Assembly (NCBI RefSeq): GCF_003473295.1
Contig: NZ_QRMP01000014.1
Span: forward strand, 23,459 to 87,458
Length of the DNA stretch: 64,000 nt
DNA from: Parabacteroides sp. AM08-6
Lineage (GTDB): Bacteria; Bacteroidota; Bacteroidia; Bacteroidales; Tannerellaceae
Reading direction: 5' to 3'
The notes under the pieces were generated by a model, which was not told the origin of the DNA, did no database searches, and saw only the letters and a list, made by a program, of their open reading frames with translations. Both the position numbers and the translations under genes were made by a program. The number at the start of each line of letters is the position of its first letter. Position 1 is the first letter of the stretch. Positions 15,156-23,746 of this stretch are shown here, in pieces.

Positions 15156-15557
15156 ATGAAAATAACTAACAACTTCTCGCTTGAGGAATTTACTTACAGC
15201 CGCACTGCAATCGAGCATGCGCTCAACAATGTGCCCGGCTATCGGGAAACAGTCGCACTGAAATCACTCGTCGTAAACCTTTTACAACCGCTTCGCGACT
15301 GCCTGAATGCTCCGATAGCGATTACCAGCGGTTATCGCAGCCCCGATGTTAATTTACTTGTCGGAGGTGTCCCGTCTTCCCAGCACACAAAAGGGGAAGC
15401 TGCCGACTGTTACACGGCTGAAGGCCCTGAACATCTGCTGTCTGTGTTGCTGGCTTCCGGCCTTGCTTTCGACCAAGCAATTGTCTACCGCAGGAAATGT
15501 TTCCTGCATCTTTCTTTCCGAGAAGGGTTTAATCGGGGACGGGTGTTATATAAGTAA
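15156..15557 (+). CDS. Peptidase M15A family cell-wall hydrolase (phage endolysin type)
   Basis: From the Met at 15156 the protein is 133 residues. It opens with NFSLEEFTYSRTAIEHALNN and contains LVVNLLQPLRDCLNAPIAITSGYRSPDVN, SSQHTKGEAADC and FLHLSF. The His and Asp of QHTKGEAAD and the His of FLHLSF are the zinc ligands of M15A peptidases, which cut peptide cross-links of peptidoglycan. There is no signal peptide, as expected for an enzyme released by a holin. The start was chosen because the conserved domain begins there, and upstream sequence is the holin-like gene in another frame. A strong hairpin follows the stop. Confidence 0.85.
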   Translation: MKITNNFSLEEFTYSRTAIEHALNNVPGYRETVALKSLVVNLLQPLRDCLNAPIAITSGYRSPDVNLLVGGVPSSQHTKGEAADCYTAEGPEHLLSVLLASGLAFDQAIVYRRKCFLHLSFREGFNRGRVLYK

Positions 15558-15561
15558 AAAA

Positions 15562-15587
15562 TATGGCTCGCCTCACGGTGAGCCATA
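15562..15587. terminator. Hairpin after the M15 peptidase gene
   Basis: TATGGCTC (562-569) pairs with GAGCCATA (580-587), and the helix continues inward (GCC/GGT) to a TCAC loop, giving 11 paired bases. Plus-strand RNA has no U-run after it, while minus-strand RNA would have one (AAAAAAT precedes it on the plus strand). Confidence 0.45.
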
Positions 15588-15766
15588 CTAAAACCTTAAC
15601 TATGAAAAAATTAAAGAATTCAAAAGATTAGTCAACTAATGATGACCAAATATTTAAATTTTTTAATATTGTAAAGGTAGGCTCTTTTTTTTAATAATCA
15701 AAGGATATAAGTAATGTTCTACAACAGAGAATAAATATGTTAAAATTCAACAGAAATTCCAATAGC

Positions 15767-16237
15767 ATGAAATACAATTTTTTACTTCTTATTTTTTTCT
15801 CATTTATCTCTTGTTCTTCATCAAAAAGCATAGAAACAAGCCGTTCCGAAGACATAAAACAGAAAGAAACCTTATCTATTCGCGCTGCTACCGTTCCGGA
15901 AAGCCATGCCTGTTTAGCTATTCCTTCCACCGAATTGCGGGAATTACCGGAAAAAGCTGTTTATATGCAAAAAGACGGCCAAGCTACAGCCTCCATCCGT
16001 TTTTTGCACGATACGCTTTTTGTAACGGCGTCATGCGATAGTTTACAAATGTTAGTTTATGAATATGCGGAGGAAATTGAACGACTTAATAATAGCACGC
16101 AGACGGTATCGAAAGAACGCTCGGTTTATTCTTATAAATGGGGATTTATGGGACTATTGGCGGTTCTTTTGTTTGTTTTGTGGAGATATTTTAAACATAC
16201 CATACGAAGCAAATGTGCCCCCAACAAAATATGTTAG
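15767..16237 (+). CDS. Lipoprotein with C-terminal membrane helix, candidate unimolecular spanin
   Basis: The 156-residue protein starts with a lipoprotein signal (KYNFLLLIFFSFISC, lipid cysteine at 16) and ends with one membrane helix (about 125-142, WGFMGLLAVLLFVLWRYF) and a short basic cytoplasmic tail. The 108 residues between would lie in the periplasm and include a helical DSLQMLVYEYAEEIERLNN stretch. A protein tethered to the outer membrane by lipid and to the inner membrane by a C-terminal helix is the known plan of phage u-spanins such as T1 gp11, which fuse the two membranes at lysis. It follows the holin-like and M15 genes. The -3 lipobox residue is Phe, which is unusual. Assignment is by topology and context. 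Confidence 0.55.
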   Translation: MKYNFLLLIFFSFISCSSSKSIETSRSEDIKQKETLSIRAATVPESHACLAIPSTELRELPEKAVYMQKDGQATASIRFLHDTLFVTASCDSLQMLVYEYAEEIERLNNSTQTVSKERSVYSYKWGFMGLLAVLLFVLWRYFKHTIRSKCAPNKIC

Positions 16238-16250
16238 GGGCTCTGGTTTT

Positions 16251-16607
16251 TTATTTTTGTTTTTGATAGTTGTGAACACTTCCGTTTTTTTGTTTCAAGA
16301 CTAACTTATCATTCGTTAGTTTCTCAATCATCAACGTATCTCTGAAAGACAAGGTTTGATGATTTCCTATACTTTTACCGGTCAAAACTAATTTATCCCC
16401 TTTCTTTTCCCAAGTTTCATATTGAAGGGTTGCCATATTAATCGAAGAAGCTTTACCACCACGCTCTAATTTAATGCCTTGTGTTGTATTTTCCATCCCA
16501 GGTATAGGTTCCACCCATGCCCCCTCCAAGCTTGTTTCACTACAAGCAGAAAAAGCCATTAAAACAATAATACCACATACATTTTTTAACGCAATTTTCG
16601 TTTTCAT
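16251..16607 (-). CDS. Small lipoprotein, lipocalin-like
   Basis: From the Met at 16607 the protein is 118 residues with a clear lipobox (IIVLMAFSAC). The mature part begins SLEGAWVEPIPG and consists of short beta strands (TQGIKLERGGKASSINMATLQYETWEKKGDKLVLTGKS, then TLMIEKLTNDKLVLKQKNG). This resembles lipocalin-like domain lipoproteins common in Bacteroidales; the ligand and role are unknown. It is read leftward, opposite to the lysis-type genes, and sits between the spanin-like gene and a short remnant of a related gene, so it may have entered together with them. Confidence 0.65.
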   Translation of the reverse strand: MKTKIALKNVCGIIVLMAFSACSETSLEGAWVEPIPGMENTTQGIKLERGGKASSINMATLQYETWEKKGDKLVLTGKSIGNHQTLSFRDTLMIEKLTNDKLVLKQKNGSVHNYQKQK

Positions 16608-16640
16608 GTTTTTAAAATATTTATTGATTAGTTTATTAAA

Positions 16641-16724
16641 AAGCAAGCTTCCGTTCGTGTTGCCACCATCCCGGAAAACCATACCAAATTCATTTTAAAC
16701 AACATCCCAATTTATCTCCTATAA
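16641..16724 (+). pseudogene. Fragment related to the spanin-like lipoprotein gene
   Basis: Translated from 16641 the strand reads KQASVRVATIPENHTKF, matching KETLSIRAATVPESHAC of the gene at 15767-16237. Over the best part (16650-16682 against 15875-15907) 25 of 33 bases agree. The frame continues to a TAA but lacks the signal, most of the body and the membrane helix, so it is a remnant of a second copy. Confidence 0.55.
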
Positions 16725-16736
16725 AAGAGAATATTA

Positions 16737-17840
16737 TTACTTCAACCGGACAGGCTTTCCAGTTTTAGCACTCTTAATGGCCGACTCCAGTATTTCAACC
16801 ACAATCAGGTTGTTCTCCAACGAAGACAAATCTTTGGGTGATACCTGAATATCACCACGAACAGCGGCTTTCAGGTAATAGAAAGAGTCATTATACGGAG
16901 CTTGCAGTTTAGGTGCCTGCTCTTTTACTTCTTTCCGATTGGCATAGATACGCATTTCATCCGAATTGTCCTGGTAAATATACCCTCTACTTCCGTAAAT
17001 ATGCATATCTTTCCGGTTTATCGGCCAGTTCCACGAAGCCATGATTTGCACGACGACCGAAGGATACTCGACAACAATCGTGGCATCGTCGTCCACTTTC
17101 GTATATAAATAAGGCTTTTGATGTTCCAATACGCCATAAACACGAATCGGCCTCTGCCCATCCATCAACCAAGTGGCCAAGTTGGCGCCATAGCAACCGA
17201 AATCAATGACAGCTCCGCCCCCGTTCAATTTCGGGTCCGTCAGCCAGTCGGTAAACTCTTTTCCACAACCGATTTCGAACGGACCTTGATGGCCGTCATA
17301 TACATTTATGCGGGTGATTTCGCCGATTTCTTTTTGGTCTTTAATCAATCGGTAAGCTTCATGGTTCGTGTGATACCAAGTCGTTTCATAATTTGTCAAC
17401 AACAGGATATTATTTTTACGAGCCAGCTTAGCCATCCGGTTAGCATGTTCCATATTCACAGCTAAAGGCTTCTCTACCATCACATGAATGCCACGCGGCG
17501 CACAAGCTTCCACAACAGCAAGATGGTCGTATATGGAACCGTAGGCCACTACAACCTCCGGTTTCGTCTTATCCAACATTTCGCCTAAATCAGCGTAAAA
17601 CAACGAGGCATCCAGCTTTTTACGAAGCCCGTTATTCTCACGTATCCGGGCATCCGGTTCGGCAACGCCGACAACTTCAAAGTCTCCCCTATCCATCCGG
17701 ACAATCACTTCATGCAAATGTCCATGAGAAACACCGGCTACACCCAAACGCAAAGGTTTGCTATTCTGAGCATCCGAAAACGAAGGGAGGAAAAACAACA
17801 GAGAAATCACAACTGTACAAATTAATCGATAAGTATTCAT
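16737..17840 (-). CDS. Secreted Gfo/Idh/MocA family oxidoreductase
   Basis: The 367-residue protein has a signal peptide (LICTVVISLLFFLPSFSDA) and a Rossmann fold with the dinucleotide motif GVAGVSHGH and EKPLAVNMEHA, the conserved EKP of the family. The C-terminal half is the mixed beta-sheet substrate domain. Family members oxidise or reduce sugars, inositols or dehydro-sugars with NAD(P); exported members exist in Bacteroidales and some act as glycosidases or carry tightly bound cofactor. The substrate cannot be told. The gene diverges from proS, with two -7 boxes 12 bases apart between them. Confidence 0.87.
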   Translation of the reverse strand: MNTYRLICTVVISLLFFLPSFSDAQNSKPLRLGVAGVSHGHLHEVIVRMDRGDFEVVGVAEPDARIRENNGLRKKLDASLFYADLGEMLDKTKPEVVVAYGSIYDHLAVVEACAPRGIHVMVEKPLAVNMEHANRMAKLARKNNILLLTNYETTWYHTNHEAYRLIKDQKEIGEITRINVYDGHQGPFEIGCGKEFTDWLTDPKLNGGGAVIDFGCYGANLATWLMDGQRPIRVYGVLEHQKPYLYTKVDDDATIVVEYPSVVVQIMASWNWPINRKDMHIYGSRGYIYQDNSDEMRIYANRKEVKEQAPKLQAPYNDSFYYLKAAVRGDIQVSPKDLSSLENNLIVVEILESAIKSAKTGKPVRLK

Positions 17841-17864
17841 GGTCTATATATAAATATGTTTCTA

Positions 17865-17892
17865 CAAAGATATAAATATTTTTGTACCTTTG
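17865..17892. promoter_or_regulatory. Divergent -7 boxes between the Gfo/Idh/MocA gene and proS
   Basis: Plus 17865-17872 is CAAAGATA (minus strand TATCTTTG, for the oxidoreductase) and plus 17885-17892 is TACCTTTG (for proS). Each would place the other's -7 box within its own -33 to -7 stretch, so the two promoters overlap. Confidence 0.6.
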
Positions 17893-17943
17893 CCCGTCGT
17901 TATTTTGAATTAATAAAAACAACTATCATAGATTAAAAAGAAA

Positions 17944-19425
17944 ATGGCAAAAGAGCTGAAAGAACTGACTCCGAGAAGTGAAAATTATTCACAATGGTAT
18001 CAGGATTTGGTAATCAAAGCGGACTTGGCGGAAAACTCTGCCGTACGCGGCTGTATGGTGATTAAGCCTTACGGGTATGCAATCTGGGAAAAGATGCAAC
18101 GTATCCTCGACGATATGTTTAAGGAAACCGGACATCAAAATGCCTATTTTCCGCTCCTTATCCCCAAATCGTTCCTGAGCAAGGAGGCCGAACATGTGGA
18201 AGGATTCGCCAAAGAATGCGCCGTTGTCACACATTATCGTCTGAAAACGAACCACGATGGTACGGGAGTCGTGGTAGACCCCGCTGCCAAACTGGAAGAA
18301 GAACTGATTATTCGTCCTACGTCGGAAACAATCATTTGGAATACTTACCGCAACTGGATACATTCCTATCGCGACCTGCCTGTCCTCTGCAACCAGTGGG
18401 CCAACGTGATGCGGTGGGAAATGCGTACCCGTCTGTTCTTGCGTACTGCCGAATTTCTCTGGCAGGAAGGACATACTGCCCATGCAACCCGTGAAGAAGC
18501 GGAAGTCGAAGCAAAGAAAATGCAGGATGTATATGCGGATTTTGCCGAAAACTATATGGCAATGCCTGTCATCAAAGGTGTGAAGTCGGCCAGCGAACGT
18601 TTTGCCGGCGCCTTGGATACGTACACGATTGAAGCCATGATGCAGGATGGAAAAGCCTTGCAAGCCGGAACTTCCCATTTTCTGGGACAAAACTTCGGTA
18701 AAGCTTTCGACGTGACGTTTATCGACAAAAACGGGAAAAGCGATTATGCTTGGGCTACTTCATGGGGCGTTTCCACTCGTTTAATCGGTGCTCTCATCAT
18801 GTCGCACTCCGACGATAACGGCCTGGTATTGCCTCCTCACCTCGCTCCTATCCAGGTGGTAATCGTTCCCATCTATCGCAGTGCCGAACAATTGGCAGAA
18901 ATCAGTGAAAAAATAGCCGGTATCGTTGCCAAGTTGAAGGCATTGGGCATCTCCGTTAAATACGATGACGCCGACAATAAAAAACCGGGATGGAAATTTG
19001 CCGAATACGAACTGAAAGGAGTTCCCGTACGTTTGGCCATGGGTGGACGCGACATGGAAAACAACACCATCGAAGTCATGCGCCGTGACACACTGGAAAA
19101 AGAAACGGTCACTTGCGACGGCATCGAAACGTATGTGCAAAACCTCCTGGAAGAAATCCAGAAGAATATCTTCAAGAAAGCTTTCGAGCATCGTACAGCC
19201 AATACGATAACGGTCGATACGTACGATGAGTTCAAAGAAAAAATCGAAGAAGGTTACTTCATCATGGCACATTGGGACGGCACGCCCGAAACGGAAGAAT
19301 TGGTCAAGAATGAAACAAAAGCGACCATCCGTTGTATTCCTCTCGCCGGCGACAAAACTCCGGGAAAATGTATGGTGACAGGCAAACCGTCTGCACAACG
19401 CGTATTATTTGCACGCGCATATTAA
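17944..19425 (+). CDS. proS: Prolyl-tRNA synthetase (eukaryotic/archaeal type)
   Basis: The 493-residue enzyme has a class II catalytic core ([49 protein letters not shown]), then an anticodon-binding domain (about 285-390), and a C-terminal extension ending in Tyr. It lacks the insertion-type editing domain of the long bacterial form, which places it with the archaeal/eukaryotic-like group used by Bacteroidota. It charges tRNA(Pro) with proline. A hairpin terminator follows. Such enzymes without the insertion can misacylate alanine, which gives a possible use for editing proteins in trans, though no link to the AlaX-like gene upstream is shown. Confidence 0.97.
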   Translation: MAKELKELTPRSENYSQWYQDLVIKADLAENSAVRGCMVIKPYGYAIWEKMQRILDDMFKETGHQNAYFPLLIPKSFLSKEAEHVEGFAKECAVVTHYRLKTNHDGTGVVVDPAAKLEEELIIRPTSETIIWNTYRNWIHSYRDLPVLCNQWANVMRWEMRTRLFLRTAEFLWQEGHTAHATREEAEVEAKKMQDVYADFAENYMAMPVIKGVKSASERFAGALDTYTIEAMMQDGKALQAGTSHFLGQNFGKAFDVTFIDKNGKSDYAWATSWGVSTRLIGALIMSHSDDNGLVLPPHLAPIQVVIVPIYRSAEQLAEISEKIAGIVAKLKALGISVKYDDADNKKPGWKFAEYELKGVPVRLAMGGRDMENNTIEVMRRDTLEKETVTCDGIETYVQNLLEEIQKNIFKKAFEHRTANTITVDTYDEFKEKIEEGYFIMAHWDGTPETEELVKNETKATIRCIPLAGDKTPGKCMVTGKPSAQRVLFARAY

Positions 19426-19452
19426 TATTTGAAATAGAAAATTGAAATTTAT

Positions 19453-19490
19453 AAAAAGCATGCCGGTCTTTATACTGGCATGCTTTTTTT
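19453..19490 (+). terminator. proS terminator
   Basis: AAAAAGCATGCC (19453-19464) pairs with GGCATGCTTTTT (19477-19488), and the helix continues inward (GGT/ACT). An eight-base T-run closes the unit. Confidence 0.8.
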
Positions 19491-19492
19491 CT

Positions 19493-19500
19493 TATCTTTG
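19493..19500 (+). promoter_or_regulatory. -7 box of the ATPase-DUF4435 gene
   Basis: TATCTTTG lies directly after the T-run of the proS terminator and 24 bases before the ATG at 19525. A matching -33 box would fall within the terminator stem. Confidence 0.5.
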
Positions 19501-19524
19501 GGAAGGAAACAAATTGATACTTGT

Positions 19525-21084
19525 ATGGAACTTATTCTCCCAACCAAGCAAAACATATCCGAGCCGGTTGTTTTAGACACGAAGGTGCTGGTGGTAATCG
19601 GAGCCAACGGAGCCGGAAAAAGTTCGTTCGGCAGAAACTTGTACGAACAATACAAAGAAAAATGTATTCGTATTTCAGGAATGCATTCTCTCTTCATCAC
19701 CAGTGAAGAAAAAGATAGCCAGACAGAAGAAAACGAACTGGCACGGCTTCAGTCCATGATTGCCGAACGTATCTTTATGCCGCGCATGTCGGAATACGAA
19801 AAACTAATCCTCCATCTGCAAACAGAAGAATTTGAAGCTGCCGTACAATATAAGGAAGATTGCAAGCTAACTCCCGACCTCCAACCTCCGGTAACAAAAA
19901 TAGACCGCATACAAGCTATCTGGGAGAAAATGTTCCCACACAACAGGCTTCTCCGGAAATCCGGTTTCATTGAATTAGTATCCAGAAGTCGTGACGGAAA
20001 TTCCTACACGGCCGGGCGTATGAGTGACGGCGAAAAGTTAGTATTCTATCTAATCGGGGCTGTATTATGTGCCCCACCCGATGCACTCCTTATTATCGAA
20101 GAGCCGGAAATATTGTTGCATGATTCCATCAAAAATCTTCTATGGGACGAAATAGAAAACATGCGGCCGGATTGTACTTATGTCTATCTGACTCACGACA
20201 TCGACTTTGCCGCTTCCCGTCAGGATAGCAAACGAATTTGGATACGTTCTTACAATGCAGACGCGCGAATCTGGGATTACGAGCTGATAGAAAGCAACGA
20301 CAGCTTCCCGGAAGAGGTCTACATGGAAATTCTGGGTAGCCGTAAGCCCATCCTCTTTATCGAAGGGACCGACAATAATAGTATAGACAGCCGCCTCTAT
20401 CCGCTTATATTTCCCGACTATATGGTGAAACCGATGGGAGGTTGCCAGAAAGTAATCGAAACAACAAAAGCTTTTGCCCAACTGAAAGATTTCCATACGC
20501 TCGACTCAAAAGGGATTGTCGACCGCGACCGGCGCACACAAGGAGAAATCGATTATCTGCGCGAACAACACATATATGTACCGGATGTTGCCGAAGTAGA
20601 AAATCTCCTGCTTCTGGAACCCGTTATCAAAACCGTGGCCAAGCGACTGATGAAAGACCCGGAAAATATTTTTGCCCAAACGAAGGATAATATCATCAAG
20701 TTATTCCTGAAAGACCTGGAAAGCCAAGTCATCCTTCATGCCAAACACCGGGTTCGCAAGAAGCTGGAAACAACCGTCGACCGGAAAATCACGACAGTCG
20801 AACAGCTGACCGAACACGTGGAAAGTATCCGGGAGAATGTCCACGTGGAGGAAATTTATAAGGGAATCAAAGAGAAATTCATACAGTATGCAGAAACAGG
20901 CGACTATAAAAACATCCTCCGCGTCTACAACCAGAAAGGCATACTGCCTCAATCCAGGCTCTGCAATTTATGCGGCATCAGTAACAAAGAAAGCTACTTG
21001 AACCTGATTCTTTGCATCCTGAAAGAAAACAAAGAAGATGCAGAGATTATCCGTTCTTCCATCAAAGAATCTTTAGGGACATAA
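19525..21084 (+). CDS. AAA/ABC-type ATPase fused to a DUF4435 (TOPRIM-like) domain
   Basis: From the Met at 19525 the protein is 519 residues. The N-terminal half is an ABC-like ATPase of the OLD/SMC-related kind: P-loop GANGAGKS (26-33), signature-like RMSDGEK, and Walker B ALLIIEEPEILLH. The C-terminal half fits DUF4435: PILFIEGTDNNSIDS supplies the TOPRIM glutamate and GIVDRDRR the DxD acidic pair. The same pair of domains forms the PARIS anti-phage system (AriA and AriB) and resembles OLD nucleases. Here both are in one chain. The gene stands alone after proS. A start at 19480 would fall within the terminator. Nuclease activity is inference. Confidence 0.78.
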   Translation: MELILPTKQNISEPVVLDTKVLVVIGANGAGKSSFGRNLYEQYKEKCIRISGMHSLFITSEEKDSQTEENELARLQSMIAERIFMPRMSEYEKLILHLQTEEFEAAVQYKEDCKLTPDLQPPVTKIDRIQAIWEKMFPHNRLLRKSGFIELVSRSRDGNSYTAGRMSDGEKLVFYLIGAVLCAPPDALLIIEEPEILLHDSIKNLLWDEIENMRPDCTYVYLTHDIDFAASRQDSKRIWIRSYNADARIWDYELIESNDSFPEEVYMEILGSRKPILFIEGTDNNSIDSRLYPLIFPDYMVKPMGGCQKVIETTKAFAQLKDFHTLDSKGIVDRDRRTQGEIDYLREQHIYVPDVAEVENLLLLEPVIKTVAKRLMKDPENIFAQTKDNIIKLFLKDLESQVILHAKHRVRKKLETTVDRKITTVEQLTEHVESIRENVHVEEIYKGIKEKFIQYAETGDYKNILRVYNQKGILPQSRLCNLCGISNKESYLNLILCILKENKEDAEIIRSSIKESLGT

Positions 21085-21179
21085 AAAGTTTGAAAAAATG
21101 AAGAAAAAGTCCGTAAAAAATCGTTCTTTTGTGTTTTAAAATAAACGAGTAAATGGGCCAAAGCCCTTCATTTTAGAAT

Positions 21180-22943
21180 ATGCGTACACCTACTCTTCAA
21201 TATCTTTATCTGCAAAAGCCGGTAACGATGGTTATTATTATTTGTATCATATCCGTTCTTCCCTGGATTGGACTGGGAGACTTTTCAACCAAGGGAGAAC
21301 CGAGAGAGGCAGCCGTCGCTATTTCGATGCTGGAGACAGGCAATTGGGTCTTGCCGCAAGTTTATGCCAATGAATTTGCATACAAACCTCCTATGGCACA
21401 TTGGTTGATGACTATTTTTTCTTATCCGCAAGGACATGTATCCGAATTCACATCGCGGCTGCCATCGACTTTAGCTTTTATTACGCTAATCGGATTCGTG
21501 CTCGTATTCTTCGGTAAGCGTATCAAGTTCCAGCAAGCTTTCATAGCAACGTTGTTGCTGATAACCTGCGTTGAAATACACCGGGCGGCCATGACTACAC
21601 GGGTGGATATGCTGCTGACTACTTTTATTGTCATCGGCCTGTTCCAACTATTCCGATGGGAGGATAAACTGGAATTAAAAGGATTGCCGGTTACAATACC
21701 TATATTATTGGGATGCGCGGTGTTGACCAAAGGCCCGGTAGGGATTATTTTACCTTTGTTCGTATTCGGCGTCTATCTGCTGATGTTGCGTAAATATTCG
21801 CTATTGGTCATATTCAAGGCTTTGTTATATTCCGGGGTATCGTCCTTATTCCTGCCGTTACTCTGGTATCTGGCCGCTTACAAACAGGGAGGCGAGCGTT
21901 TCCTTAATGTCGTACTGGCTGAAAACTTCGGCCGTTTCTTCCATTTCGACACTCCGGGAGTCAACTATGATTTAGGGCATGAAAACGGAGTTTGGTACAA
22001 CTTTATGACGCTTGCCGCCGGCTTCATCCCTTGGACGATATTTTTCTTTTTTACTTTGTTCGGACTCAAATTGCACAAACCGGATAAATCGTTCAAAGAA
22101 ATAACGAAAGACTGTTGGGCCAATATCAGGGCAATGGAAAAGGAGAAGTTGTTCAGCTTGGTTGCACTCGTTTGCATCATTTTCTTCTATTCGATACCTT
22201 CCAGTAAAAGAAGCGTATACCTGATGCCGGCTTATCCGTTTATCGCGATATTCCTGGCTCAATACACGCTTTATATTACGGAATACCGAACGAAAGTCAC
22301 ACGTATATTTGCGGCTTTTCTGGCATCAATCGTCGCAGTCGTGCTGATTGTGGTAAGTCTGACTATGACGGGAGTAATAGACCCGGTAGCTATCGCCGGC
22401 CAATATACCCAACGCCAGTCTACATTGGAGTCGGTAGCATTGGTTTCCAATATGTTTGCCTCTCCTGACTGGCTGACCATTTGTATCCTGATTATATTAT
22501 TGGTCTTCTTAGCGACTGTCTATTACCAGATGTTCAAGAAAATCAATATCAAGATTTTATATGCGACCATTGCGCTATCCTTTGCTATCAACCTGCTAAT
22601 AGACGGAGCTGTCATGCGGGGTATACGTCAGGGAAGTTCATCGCGTCCTTTCGCTGAACAAGTGATGAAAGATTACCCGCTGAACGAAACCAACATGTAT
22701 GTGATGAACAATCTGAAATGTTATTTGAACATGTATGGACTAAACTTCTATCTGGGCAACAAATTCCATAATTTTGAAGAAGAACAGCCTGCAGGCGGAT
22801 ATTTCTTTACAACCGGACGGGATTTTGAAACCGTACAAAAAAATTATGGAGATAAGTACACATTCAGTCCGCTTACTTCCACAAAGAATGTGATTGCCGA
22901 TGTACGTTATAAAATTATACTCTGCAGTTTCTCACGAAAGTAA
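21180..22943 (+). CDS. GT39-family (ArnT-like) glycosyltransferase
   Basis: The 587-residue membrane protein has about ten to twelve hydrophobic helices. The first periplasmic loop carries the GEPREAAVAISMLETGNWVLP segment, which holds the acidic residue used by polyprenyl-phosphate-dependent transferases of the ArnT/PMT group, followed by YKPPMAHWL. These enzymes take a sugar from undecaprenyl or dolichyl phosphate on the outer face of the inner membrane and attach it to lipid A or protein. The acceptor here is unknown. The C-terminal soluble part is about 110 residues. The HAD gene begins six bases after its stop, so the two are probably cotranscribed. Confidence 0.87.
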   Translation: MRTPTLQYLYLQKPVTMVIIICIISVLPWIGLGDFSTKGEPREAAVAISMLETGNWVLPQVYANEFAYKPPMAHWLMTIFSYPQGHVSEFTSRLPSTLAFITLIGFVLVFFGKRIKFQQAFIATLLLITCVEIHRAAMTTRVDMLLTTFIVIGLFQLFRWEDKLELKGLPVTIPILLGCAVLTKGPVGIILPLFVFGVYLLMLRKYSLLVIFKALLYSGVSSLFLPLLWYLAAYKQGGERFLNVVLAENFGRFFHFDTPGVNYDLGHENGVWYNFMTLAAGFIPWTIFFFFTLFGLKLHKPDKSFKEITKDCWANIRAMEKEKLFSLVALVCIIFFYSIPSSKRSVYLMPAYPFIAIFLAQYTLYITEYRTKVTRIFAAFLASIVAVVLIVVSLTMTGVIDPVAIAGQYTQRQSTLESVALVSNMFASPDWLTICILIILLVFLATVYYQMFKKINIKILYATIALSFAINLLIDGAVMRGIRQGSSSRPFAEQVMKDYPLNETNMYVMNNLKCYLNMYGLNFYLGNKFHNFEEEQPAGGYFFTTGRDFETVQKNYGDKYTFSPLTSTKNVIADVRYKIILCSFSRK

Positions 22944-22949
22944 ATCATT

Positions 22950-23600
22950 ATGCTCAAACAATTGACACAACTAAAAACAGCGCTTTTCGACTTTGATGGT
23001 GTAATTGTCGATACAGAACCCATCTACGATATTTACTGGAACGAAGCAGGTGAACGCTATGGCTTGGGTATAAAAAACTTCGCCTCTCATATCAAAGGCA
23101 CGACATTACCTTATATTTTAGATAAATATTTCTCCGGTTATTCAGAAGAATTTAAGGAAATGGTGTTACGCGAATCAATGGAATTTGAAAGTCAAATGCC
23201 TTTTCCTCCTGTTCGCGGAGCTATGGATTTCATTCACCTGTTGAAAGACAATGGAGTTAAAACAGGTTTAGTCACCAGTTCGGATGATGTGAAAGTAAAA
23301 CGCGCTTTTCACCTACTTCAGTTGGATAACCTTTTCGATACGGTTGTGACGGCAGACCGCATTACCCGGGGAAAACCAGACCCGATGTGCTACCTTCTTG
23401 CCGCCTCCGATTTGAAAGTTTCTCCTGCCGAATGTCTGGTATTCGAAGATTCATTTGCCGGAGTACAAGCTGGGAGCAGTGCCGGTATGCGGGTAATCGG
23501 ACTCAGTACGACCAATAGCCAAGAGTCTTTACAAGATAAAGTATACAAAGTTATTCCCAACTTTGAAAACATAACCATCAATCAATATAAAGAGTGGTAG
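22950..23600 (+). CDS. HAD-family hydrolase, beta-phosphoglucomutase-like
   Basis: The 216-residue protein has the four HAD motifs: LFDFDGVIVDTEP (nucleophile Asp14, acid/base Asp16), TSSDD, GKPDPM with the lysine, and VFEDSFAGVQAG. The cap is the small helical type of beta-phosphoglucomutase and phosphoglycolate phosphatase relatives. It is a cytoplasmic phosphatase or phosphomutase; the substrate is not visible. It follows the GT39 gene by six bases and ends at a hairpin shared with rho. Confidence 0.9.
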   Translation: MLKQLTQLKTALFDFDGVIVDTEPIYDIYWNEAGERYGLGIKNFASHIKGTTLPYILDKYFSGYSEEFKEMVLRESMEFESQMPFPPVRGAMDFIHLLKDNGVKTGLVTSSDDVKVKRAFHLLQLDNLFDTVVTADRITRGKPDPMCYLLAASDLKVSPAECLVFEDSFAGVQAGSSAGMRVIGLSTTNSQESLQDKVYKVIPNFENITINQYKEW

Positions 23601-23681
23601 AGAAGTTTCATTTCTTTTCCGTTGTATGAAATAGAAAACAACCGATAATATTTTCAGACAAGAAATCGAAGCTCTTAAAAG

Positions 23682-23725
23682 AAAGAAGGTCCATGTCGCC
23701 AATAGGCAATATAGACCTTCTTTTT
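23682..23725. terminator. Bidirectional terminator between the HAD gene and rho
   Basis: AAAGAAGGTC (23682-23691) pairs with GACCTTCTTT (23714-23723). T-rich sequence follows on the plus strand and A-rich sequence precedes, so it serves both convergent genes. Confidence 0.75.
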
Positions 23726-23746
23726 ATTATATTATAATGGAACTGA

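Noticed and set aside
15602..15631. Tiny open frame ATG to TAG downstream of the M15 peptidase
   Set aside because: Nine codons only; may be a decayed leader, but nothing supports translation.
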